NCBI GenBank assembly: GCA_045810625.1
Contig: JBJMVQ010000046.1
Coordinates: 1 to 47,030, forward strand
Direction of reading: 5' to 3'
Length of the DNA: 47,030 nt
Origin: JACQFZ01 sp045810625
GTDB lineage: Bacteria; Pseudomonadota; Gammaproteobacteria; Acidiferrobacterales; Sulfurifustaceae
Shown here: piece by piece, positions 41,073-47,030 of the stretch
Position numbering within the stretch: position 1 is the stretch's first letter
How the letters are laid out: each line of letters opens with the position of its first letter
Program-made: the position numbers and the translations under genes
The notes under the pieces: model-generated
The model's database searches: none
The model's input: only the letters and a program-made list of their open reading frames with translations
What the model was told of the DNA's origin: nothing

Positions 41073-41774
41073 ATGTCATCGACGTCCGCGATGAGCCCCG
41101 CCGCGAACGACCGGGCCGCTTCCCGGCCGGACGAAGCGCGGCTGCGCATCACCGAGGTTTTTTACTCGCTCCAGGGCGAGGCGCGCACCGTCGGGTGGCC
41201 GACGGTGTTCGTGCGCCTGACCGGGTGCCCGTTGCGCTGCGGCTACTGCGATACCACCTATGCGTTCCATGGCGGCGAGTGGCAGTCGCTTTCCGATATC
41301 GAACGTCGCGTGGCGGCCTACACGCCACGGTTCGTAACGGTCACCGGGGGTGAGCCGCTTGCACAACCGGCTTGCCGCGAGCTGCTCGCGCGGCTCGCCA
41401 GTCAAGGTTACGAAGTGTCGCTCGAGACGAGCGGCGCGCTCGCGATCGACGGCATCGATGCCCGCGTGAGCGTGGTGATGGACCTGAAGACGCCCGGATC
41501 CGGCGAGGTGGATCGCAACCGCTACGAGAACATCGCGCAGCTCAAGCCGAGCGATCAGGTGAAGTTCGTGATCTGCGATCGCGCCGACTACGAATGGAGC
41601 CGCGCCAAGGTCAACGAATATGCGCTGTCGGCGCGTTGCGAAGTGTTGTTCTCGCCGGCTTATGGGCAGATGAATCCCGCAACGCTCGCCGACTGGATCC
41701 TGGCGGATCGCCTGCCCGTGCGCATGCAGGTGCAGCTCCACAAGATTCTCTGGGGCGATGTGCCCGGCCGCTGA
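41073..41774 (+). CDS. queE: 7-carboxy-7-deazaguanine synthase QueE
   Basis: QueE is a radical SAM enzyme making 7-carboxy-7-deazaguanine in the queuosine pathway. The 233-residue product has the iron-sulfur motif with C52, C56 and C59 (GCPLRCGYCDT), preceded by EVFYSLQGEARTVGWPTVFV. TVTGGEPL near 93 is the SAM-binding GGE. The first 20 residues form an extra, non-conserved N-terminus. It overlaps queC by 17 bases. Confidence 0.95.
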   Translation: MSSTSAMSPAANDRAASRPDEARLRITEVFYSLQGEARTVGWPTVFVRLTGCPLRCGYCDTTYAFHGGEWQSLSDIERRVAAYTPRFVTVTGGEPLAQPACRELLARLASQGYEVSLETSGALAIDGIDARVSVVMDLKTPGSGEVDRNRYENIAQLKPSDQVKFVICDRADYEWSRAKVNEYALSARCEVLFSPAYGQMNPATLADWILADRLPVRMQVQLHKILWGDVPGR

Positions 41775-42462
41775 CACGACGAAGGCCGTGGTGCTGCTCT
41801 CGGGCGGCCTCGATTCCGCGACGACGCTCGCCATTGCGCGGACGGAAGCCGCCGCGTGCTACGCGCTCACCATCGACTACGGACAGCGCCACCGCGTCGA
41901 GCTCGATGCGGCGCGTCGCGTCGCGCGCGCGCTCGGCGCCGCCGATCATCGCATCGCGCGTTTTGATCTTTCCTGGATCGGCGGCTCGGCGCTGACCGAT
42001 CCCACAATCCCTGTGCCCGAACAGCCGAGCGACGGCATCCCCGTCACGTACGTCCCGGCGCGCAACACGATCTTCCTCGCGCTCGCCCTCGGTTGGGCCG
42101 AGGTACTCGGGGCGGAGGCAATTTACATCGGCGCGAACGCAATCGATTACTCCGGCTACCCCGACTGCCGGCCTGAGTATCTCGACGCCTTTGCCCGGCT
42201 CGCGGCGCTCGCGACGCGAGCGGGCGTACAAGGGCGTCCGACTCGGATCCGCGCGCCGCTGGTTGATTTCACGAAGGCGCAGATCATACAAACCGGCGCT
42301 CGACTCGGGGTCGATTTTGCGTTGACGCTGTCTTGCTACAATCCCGACGCCGCCGGTCGCGCCTGCGGCGTCTGCGACTCCTGCCGACTGCGCGCACAAG
42401 GTTTCCGCAGCGCCGGCGTTCCCGACCCGACGCCTTACCGTACCGTCGGATCGTCGGCCTAG
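41758..42462 (+). CDS. queC: 7-cyano-7-deazaguanine synthase QueC
   Basis: QueC converts 7-carboxy-7-deazaguanine to preQ0 with ATP and ammonia. The 234-residue product has the PP-loop SGGLDS at 15-20, DYGQRHRVEL near 40, and a zinc site of C193, C203, C206 and C209 at the C-terminus. ATG 41758 lies within the end of queE, so the pair is translationally coupled. A tRNA-Lys gene downstream is a common neighbour in gammaproteobacteria. Confidence 0.96.
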   Translation: MCPAADTTKAVVLLSGGLDSATTLAIARTEAAACYALTIDYGQRHRVELDAARRVARALGAADHRIARFDLSWIGGSALTDPTIPVPEQPSDGIPVTYVPARNTIFLALALGWAEVLGAEAIYIGANAIDYSGYPDCRPEYLDAFARLAALATRAGVQGRPTRIRAPLVDFTKAQIIQTGARLGVDFALTLSCYNPDAAGRACGVCDSCRLRAQGFRSAGVPDPTPYRTVGSSA

Positions 42463-42497
42463 TGCACACGACCACGTAGCGAACGGCAGCGACACGC

Positions 42498-43649
42498 ATG
42501 GAATGGTCGAACATCCATCTGGTCGCACTCCTCGGTTTCGTCGTCGCCGTGGCGTTCGGCGCGGTCGCGCACCACACGCACTTCTGTACCATGGGAGGCA
42601 TCAGCGATTGGCTGCACATCGGCGATACCTCGCGGCTGCGTGCGTGGCTGCTCGCCATCGGCGTCGCGATCCTCGGCGTCGAGGCGCTGAGCATTACGAC
42701 GCCCATCGATTTTCATAAATCGATTTATCTCACCACGAATTTCGGGTGGCTCGGCCATGTGCTCGGCGGTTTTCTCTTTGGCGTCGGCATGACGCTCGCT
42801 TCGGGTTGCGGCCAACGTACGCTCGTGCGCGTCGGCGGCGGCAACTTGAAGTCGCTCGTCGTGCTGCTCGTGCTTGCGATCGTCGGGTACATGACGTTGC
42901 GCGGGCTGTTGGCGCTGCCACGCATTGATCTGATCGAGGCGGCCAATGTCGATCTGAAGGAGCACGGTGTTGCCGACCAGGCTATCCCTACCTTGCTCGC
43001 AGCCATCTTCGGTCTCGAAAACACAAGCGGGCTGCGGGCGATCGTTGCCGCGCTCGCCGGCGGCGGTCTTGTCGTCTTCACGTTTAGCAGTGCGGCGTTT
43101 CGCCGGCGATTCGATCAGATCTACGCGGGGGTCAGTATCGGTCTCTTCGTCGTGGCGGGCTGGACCATCACCGGTGTCGTTGGTTTCGACGACTTCGAGC
43201 CCGCGCGGCTCGAGTCCTACACCTTCGTCGGACCGGTCGCGGAGAACTTGCAGTACCTCATGACGTTCACCGGCTCGACAATTAGCTTTGGCATCGCGTC
43301 CGTGTTCGGGGTGATCTTGGGATCGTTTCTCTATGCGATTGCGACCGGCAACTTTCGCCTTGAAGGGTTCGCGTCGCGCGAGGACCTCATGGCGCATCTG
43401 CTCGGGGGTGCGTTAATGGGGTTTGGCGGGGTTTGCGCGCTCGGGTGCACCATCGGACAGGGTATTACCGGCATGTCCACTCTTGCTCTGGGCTCGCTGC
43501 TGACGTTCGTGGGCATCGTTTTCGGCGCCGTCGTCACCATGAGAATGCAATACCACCTGCTCGATCAGCCTGGTTTTTGGCGCGCGGCCGTGCTCACCGC
43601 ACGCGACCTGCCGCGGTTACCGGCCGGGCGCAACGCAAAAACGGTTTGA
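42498..43649 (+). CDS. YeeE/YedE (TsuA-like) sulfur compound transporter
   Basis: Inner-membrane proteins of this family import thiosulfate or related sulfur compounds. The 383-residue product has about nine to ten hydrophobic segments and the conserved cysteines of the family. They lie in HHTHFCTMGG near residue 30, TLASGCGQRTLVR near 101, and CALGCTIGQGITG near 313-325. The last resembles the YeeE thiosulfate-conducting cysteine signature. It stands alone without a TusA-like partner next to it. Thiosulfate is the likely but unproven substrate. Confidence 0.88.
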   Translation: MEWSNIHLVALLGFVVAVAFGAVAHHTHFCTMGGISDWLHIGDTSRLRAWLLAIGVAILGVEALSITTPIDFHKSIYLTTNFGWLGHVLGGFLFGVGMTLASGCGQRTLVRVGGGNLKSLVVLLVLAIVGYMTLRGLLALPRIDLIEAANVDLKEHGVADQAIPTLLAAIFGLENTSGLRAIVAALAGGGLVVFTFSSAAFRRRFDQIYAGVSIGLFVVAGWTITGVVGFDDFEPARLESYTFVGPVAENLQYLMTFTGSTISFGIASVFGVILGSFLYAIATGNFRLEGFASREDLMAHLLGGALMGFGGVCALGCTIGQGITGMSTLALGSLLTFVGIVFGAVVTMRMQYHLLDQPGFWRAAVLTARDLPRLPAGRNAKTV

Positions 43650-43674
43650 CAGCCCCCGAGGGGCTTTGGATAAT
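43646..43674 (+). promoter_or_regulatory. Strong sigma-70 promoter of tRNA-Lys
   Basis: A perfect TTGACA (43646-43651) and GATAAT (43669-43674, five of six) are separated by exactly 17 bases, followed by a GC-rich discriminator CGCGCG typical of stable-RNA promoters. The start would be near 43681, 57 bases before the tRNA. The -35 overlaps the last codons and stop of the upstream gene. The spacer contains a hairpin (see terminator at 43651). Confidence 0.75.
43651..43667 (+). terminator. Short hairpin after the YeeE gene
   Basis: AGCCCC (43651-43656) pairs with GGGGCT (43660-43665) around a three-base loop, followed by TT only. It begins one base after the YeeE stop and lies inside the -35/-10 spacer of the tRNA promoter. 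As RNA it may terminate the upstream transcript weakly. Confidence 0.45.
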
Positions 43675-43737
43675 CGCGCGTTCTTTTTCACCGGCCCGCT
43701 GGTGTAGCGCTGAGAATGGCGGGCACATCTCTCATTT

Positions 43738-43813
43738 GGGCCGTTAGCTCAGTCGGTAGAGCAGCTGGCTTTTAACCAGTTGGTCGTAGGTTCGATTCCT
43801 ACACGGCCCACCA
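43738..43813 (+). tRNA. tRNA-Lys (anticodon UUU)
   Basis: A full cloverleaf is visible. The acceptor GGGCCGT pairs with ACGGCCC, the D arm is GCTC/GAGC, and the anticodon stem GCTGG/CCAGT holds loop CTTTTAA (anticodon TTT at 43771-43773). The T arm is GTAGG TTCGATT CCTAC, the discriminator is A, and CCA is encoded. It is 76 bases. Located after queC and the YeeE gene, with a near-consensus promoter; its 3' end borders the decayed region 43814-44681. Confidence 0.98.
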
Positions 43814-44681
43814 GTTCAAGAAGCTACAAGTCGAAAATTTCGTTTTTTTCCTCTGTGGGACTTTTGCGGGACCTTTTATCCACAAGCGGTCGACTTTTCT
43901 TTTCGTTCCAACGAATTGGTGCATATGCATTCTGTGGAAAACGAGTGCCGTCTGTCAGAGGGTCAAGCGATGATCCTTATCTGTTGCCCGGACGCCCGAC
44001 GATTCCGCTAATCGTCGAAATCTCGCATCCGCAGGAAGCGCGCATTGTTATCGACGAACTCCCGGAGGCCGTTCTCAAACAAACCACTGTCTATGTATTC
44101 GAGCGAAATACGAACTATCCGGACGAGTACTTCGATCCTTCAAAGAGCGTCGAGCTGCGCGAAGCGAAAGTCGTTCGTCGAATTTTGGAGCAACCGGAGT
44201 CGAAATTAGATCTCGCCCAAGCGGAGTTGACCATCGATGGCCTCATCGATCCATCGATCGATGTTGTCACGAGTCTTCACAGGATCGACAGCATGGTTGC
44301 GCAGATAAGAGCTATGGCTGGACCGAACGCTTCAAGCACGACTACGATGCTTGCGATCAAGCGATATCCGGTAGGTTGTCGCGAGCGCTTCGCGTTCCTC
44401 TGCATCACCGTGGCCAGCTCGGTGCTGTGGTTGCGGGAGTTGAGCAAGGTCATCGTCGGGGCGGAGAGCTGACTGCAGCGACCGTCTGCCCCGCGGAGCC
44501 GTCCAATGCTCAACGGACAATCACCTTATATAATGGCTGCGGACGAGTACGTATCCATCGGCTCTCAGAGGCACACCGAGCGGGCGGATCAGGAGAGTCG
44601 CGAGCTTGCGGTTTCAACGAAGGCCGAGCGAGCCGAGCTCGCCGACATCACCGCGCGGTGCAGGCAAAACCGGAGACCGAC
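43814..44681. other. Decayed region between tRNA-Lys and ftsH
   Basis: These 868 bases are visibly richer in A and T than the surroundings, at least in the first 250. They contain a T-run at 43843-43849, the truncated transglutaminase-like frame (43948-44472) and the VIT-like fragment (44533-44685). No intact integrase, transposase or inverted repeats of an IS element were recognised. Position behind a tRNA 3' end is a classic integration site, so these may be remnants of an island. Confidence 0.5.
43948..44472 (+). pseudogene. Truncated transglutaminase-like (SirB1/YchA-related) protein fragment
   Basis: The frame is open from within the tRNA to the TGA at 44470; GTG 43948 is the likeliest start. 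About residues 8-140 look like the N-terminal part of SirB1/transglutaminase-like proteins (REAKVVRRILEQPESKLDLA, LTIDGLIDPSIDV and IDSMVAQIRAMAGPNASS). Just where such proteins go on toward the Cys-containing catalytic domain, after LAIKRY near 44367, the frame runs into unrelated sequence and stops. The catalytic part is missing. The family call rests on remembered sequence patterns and needs a profile search. Confidence 0.45.
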
Positions 44682-44685
44682 ATGA
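44533..44685 (+). pseudogene. Fragment of a VIT1/CCC1-type iron/manganese transporter
   Basis: ATG 44533 opens 50 codons that read MAADEYVSIGSQRHTERADQ and then ESRELAVSTKAERAELADI. This matches the cytoplasmic loop of VIT/CCC1 proteins (AAGEYVSVSSQ-DTERADL-RERxELA), which lies between transmembrane helices 2 and 3. No hydrophobic segments precede or follow, so it is an isolated remnant. Its stop overlaps the ftsH ATG by three bases (ATGA), so it could still affect ftsH translation. Recognised from memory of the family motif. Confidence 0.5.
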
Positions 44686-46715
44686 AATGGCTGAAGCAGG
44701 GCGTACCATCGGACCGCACTCCGGCTAAAGACGGCAAGCCGGCAAGCACACCGTCTAAAGCGCCAACGGGCGGCGCGCCGCCAGGTATACCGCCGCGCCG
44801 CACCTGGCTGACATTCCTTCTGATCCTGCTCGCAAACTACATCGCCGTAACGCTGTTCTTTCCCAAGCCCGACGCGCCCATCACCGTGCCGTATACGGTC
44901 TTCAAGGATGAAGTCGCAAAGGGCAACGTGCAGGCGATCTACAGCCGCGGCGACAACGTCGAAGGCCGCTTCGCGAAGGAAGTCACGTGGCCGCCCGCGA
45001 ACAAGGACGATCCGGCGGGGCGCGCCGAACCGCGAACCGGGCGCACGTTCAAGACCACATTGCCGGTGTTCCTCGACCCCGGCCTCGAATCGCTACTGAT
45101 CAAAAACAACGTCGAAATCAGCGCGCGACCGATACAAACCGGCAGTTCGTGGACGACGCTGCTCTTCGGCTTCGGCCCGGCGCTGCTCATTATCGGCTTC
45201 TACGTTTGGATGTACCGGCGCGCGACGCAAGGCGGAGGCCTAGGCGGCGGCTTCATGGGTATCGGTAAGAGTAAGGCGCGGCGCTACGACCAGGAGCAGG
45301 GCGCGAAGGTCACGTTCGACGATGTTGCCGGCATCGATGAAGCCGAGAACGAGCTGGTGGAAATCGTCGACTTCCTCAAAGCGCCGGAAAAATACACCCG
45401 CCTCGGCGGCAGCGCGCCGAAAGGGGTGTTGTTGATCGGCGCGCCCGGCACCGGCAAGACGTTGCTCGCGCGCGCGGTTGCGGGCGAGGCCGGCGTGCCG
45501 TTCTTCTCGATGAGCGCCGCCGAGTTCGTGGAGATGATCGTCGGTGTCGGCGCGGCGCGAGTGCGGGACCTCTTCAAGCAGGCGCGCGAAAACGCGCCGG
45601 CGATCATTTTTATCGACGAGCTGGATTCGATCGGCCGGGCACGCGGACCCATGGCGTTCGGCGGCTCGAGCGAGCAAGAGCAGACGCTGAATCAGATCCT
45701 CACCGAGATGGACGGCTTTTCCGGCCGCGAAGGTGTCATCGTGCTCGCCGCCACCAATCAGCCGGACGTGCTCGACAAGGCGTTGCTGCGGCCCGGGCGC
45801 TTCGATCGGCGGGTGATCGTAAATCTGCCCGACAAGACCGGCCGAGAAGCGATACTCAAAGTCCACACGCGCAAGGTTCCGCTCGCAGCGGATGCCGATC
45901 TCGGGGAGCTGGCCGCGGCGACGCCCGGACTCTCCGGCGCGGATCTGAAGAATTTGGTCAACGAAGCGGCGCTGCTCGCGGCGCGTCGCGGGCAAAACGA
46001 CGTGCACCAGAAGGATTTTCTGGATTCGCTCGAAAAGATCGTGCTCGGTCCGGAGCGCCCGCTGCTGTTGAGTCGCGAAGACCGCGAGCGCATCGCCTAT
46101 CACGAGAGCGGGCACGCGATCCTCGGGCTAGTCGTACCCGGCGCCGATCCGGTGCACCGTGTGACGATCGTTCCTAGGGGGCAGGCGCTCGGCGTGACGT
46201 ATCAGCGTCCGGACAGCGATCGCTACAACTTTCCCGAAGGTTATTTGCGCGCGCGTATCGTCGGTATGCTCGGCGGACGTGCGGCGGAGGAAATCGTTTA
46301 CGGCACCAAGACGACCGGCGCGGAGAACGATATCGAGCAAGCCACGCAGCTCGCGCGCATGATGGTCACGCGCTGGGGCATGAGCGAGCGGCTCGGTCTC
46401 GTGCAGCTCGCGCCGCGGCCGAACCCTTACCTCGGCAACGCCGGCGCCTTCGGCGGCGAGAAGCCGTTTAGCGAAGAGACGGCGCGCCTCATCGATGCCG
46501 AAGTGCACGGCATCATCAGCGAGAGTCACGTTGAAGCAAAGCGTCTGCTCGGCAAGCACCGCAAAGCCCTCGATGCATTAGTGGAGGCATTGCTCGCACG
46601 CGAGACGCTCGATGAGCACGAGATCCTGGCAGTCACCGGTTTGCCGCCCGCCCCGGCGCTCGCAACCGGTCGCGTCGCGGTGGCTGCCGCGGAGCGCGGC
46701 GTGCTACCGCATTAG
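44682..46715 (+). CDS. ftsH: FtsH-type ATP-dependent zinc metalloprotease (accessory paralogue)
   Basis: A membrane AAA+ protease of 677 residues. ATG 44682 follows GGAG at 44672-44675; the open frame further upstream is not conserved. The N-terminus is a Lys/Pro/Thr-rich cytosolic tail (1-40), longer than in the housekeeping FtsH. Then come transmembrane helices at about 42-60 and 157-177 around a periplasmic domain. Walker A GAPGTGKT is at 253-260, pore SMSAAEFVEMIVGVGA, Walker B IIFIDEL near 308, and SRH RPGRFDRRV. The zinc motif is HESGH at 474-478 (HEAGH in E. coli), with NDIEQAT near 554 giving the third ligand. The neighbourhood lacks ftsJ and folP, so it is probably an additional copy of the type seen in stress-tolerance islands. 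Confidence 0.93.
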   Translation: MKWLKQGVPSDRTPAKDGKPASTPSKAPTGGAPPGIPPRRTWLTFLLILLANYIAVTLFFPKPDAPITVPYTVFKDEVAKGNVQAIYSRGDNVEGRFAKEVTWPPANKDDPAGRAEPRTGRTFKTTLPVFLDPGLESLLIKNNVEISARPIQTGSSWTTLLFGFGPALLIIGFYVWMYRRATQGGGLGGGFMGIGKSKARRYDQEQGAKVTFDDVAGIDEAENELVEIVDFLKAPEKYTRLGGSAPKGVLLIGAPGTGKTLLARAVAGEAGVPFFSMSAAEFVEMIVGVGAARVRDLFKQARENAPAIIFIDELDSIGRARGPMAFGGSSEQEQTLNQILTEMDGFSGREGVIVLAATNQPDVLDKALLRPGRFDRRVIVNLPDKTGREAILKVHTRKVPLAADADLGELAAATPGLSGADLKNLVNEAALLAARRGQNDVHQKDFLDSLEKIVLGPERPLLLSREDRERIAYHESGHAILGLVVPGADPVHRVTIVPRGQALGVTYQRPDSDRYNFPEGYLRARIVGMLGGRAAEEIVYGTKTTGAENDIEQATQLARMMVTRWGMSERLGLVQLAPRPNPYLGNAGAFGGEKPFSEETARLIDAEVHGIISESHVEAKRLLGKHRKALDALVEALLARETLDEHEILAVTGLPPAPALATGRVAVAAAERGVLPH

Positions 46716-46825
46716 CGGCGCATTCGTCGATGCGGCGTTGTGCCGTGCGTGAACCGGTTTTTGTGCGGTACGAATCCGCCACTTCAGCTTCGACAACCGT
46801 ATCCGGGCTCACGGGTGTTACCGCG

Positions 46826-46863
46826 CAAGCACCGAGCGCCAATAGACCGGCGCTCGGTGCTTG
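46826..46863. repeat. Perfect 15-bp inverted repeat after ftsH
   Basis: CAAGCACCGAGCGCC (46826-46840) and GGCGCTCGGTGCTTG (46849-46863) are fully complementary around an eight-base loop. No T-run follows on either strand. It may serve as a terminator or an RNA-stabilising hairpin at the end of ftsH. Confidence 0.6.
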
Positions 46864-46893
46864 AAGCGAAGGAGCGAGGGCTACAAGTGATAG

Positions 46894-47030
46894 TCGCCTT
46901 TCGCACCGCAGCGATTGCTCGACGATGTCGCGCAGACCCTACGTACGCAGAGTGGCGACATTGCCCGGGCAACCGGAGTGGATGTCGCGCCCCGCGTCCC
47001 GGTCGGAGACGTATTGAGCGAAATTCTGTC
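46894..47030 (+). pseudogene. Possible universal-stress-protein fragment, running off the window
   Basis: After in-frame stops (TGA 46888, TAG 46891) the frame reads ...LLDDVAQTLRTQSGDIARAT and GVDVAPRVPVGDVLSEIL to the end of the window. The pattern of a helix followed by a V-x-P-R-V-x-x-G-D-x-x-x-E-I-L strand and helix resembles the middle of UspA proteins. The N-terminal ATP-binding strand is absent, so it is a remnant or an unusual start. Weak evidence; I place it here because the neighbours are also remnants. Confidence 0.3.

Noticed and set aside
43814..43920. Minus-strand translation after the tRNA reads KGPAKVPQRKK, faintly like phage integrase sequence
   Set aside because: Too short, no catalytic residues and no continuing frame; not enough to claim an integrase remnant.
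44277..44513. Minus-strand frame opposite the truncated transglutaminase-like gene
   Set aside because: No ribosome binding site or motif; explained as antisense of decayed sequence.
46633..46842. Minus-strand frame beginning near LALGACAVTP, resembling a lipobox
   Set aside because: There is no basic signal-peptide start before it, it overlaps the 3' end of ftsH and a hairpin arm, and the rest is Arg-rich antisense.

Overview
The window is a high-GC proteobacterial chromosome segment, almost certainly gammaproteobacterial. The basis is gene order: str-S10-spc-alpha ribosomal genes in one run; uvrA divergent from a YajR-type transporter followed by ssb; FmdB-DUF502-aspS; nudB-yebC-ruvCAB-ybgC-tolQRAB-pal-cpoB-queE-queC-tRNA-Lys. 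No species can be named from the sequence. The ribosomal genes, secY, rpoA, uvrA, ssb, aspS and tol-pal make this core chromosome, with small accessory insertions between conserved blocks.

Region 1 (1-14254): 3' end of tuf, then rpsJ-rplC-rplD-rplW-rplB-rpsS-rplV-rpsC-rplP-rpmC-rpsQ-rplN-rplX-rplE-rpsN-rpsH-rplF-rplR-rpsE-rpmD-rplO-secY-rpmJ-rpsM-rpsK-rpsD-rpoA-rplQ, all on + and mostly overlapping or a few bases apart, closed by a strong intrinsic terminator. Three of its gaps carry palindromic dispersed repeats (rpsC-rplP, rplN-rplX, rpsK-rpsD). Region 2 (14311-16160): a SAM hydroxide adenosyltransferase, a 27-residue membrane miniprotein and a small secreted protein. Region 3 (16159-24624): uvrA with an in-frame tandem 17-residue repeat insertion, the MFS transporter, ssb, a secreted glycosidase-like lipoprotein, a HIT protein, a DUF6763-like acidic protein and an HU-like protein.

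Region 4 (24877-33434): FmdB, DUF502 and a probably non-discriminating aspS. An accessory block follows: PhzF-like isomerase, class IV aminotransferase and DUF1127 protein on -, and a divergent MocR regulator on +. Then comes a fusion of NudB with an alpha/beta hydrolase, and yebC. Region 5 (33449-43813): a repeat copy, the RuvABC resolvasome, the complete Tol-Pal envelope system, queE/queC for queuosine precursor synthesis, a YeeE/YedE sulfur transporter and tRNA-Lys(UUU) with a near-consensus promoter.

Region 6 (43814-47030): downstream of the tRNA the sequence looks like a decayed island. It holds a truncated transglutaminase-like fragment, a short VIT1/CCC1-like fragment, an intact second-type FtsH protease with a proline-rich N-terminal extension, and a possible universal-stress-protein fragment running off the end.

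The best candidates for something undescribed are the NudB-hydrolase fusion, the in-frame repeat in uvrA, the aminotransferase/PhzF/MocR block with its 18-bp-phased GATAC repeats, and the tRNA-adjacent remnants beside ftsH. I did not find a convincing new multi-gene defence or mobile system.
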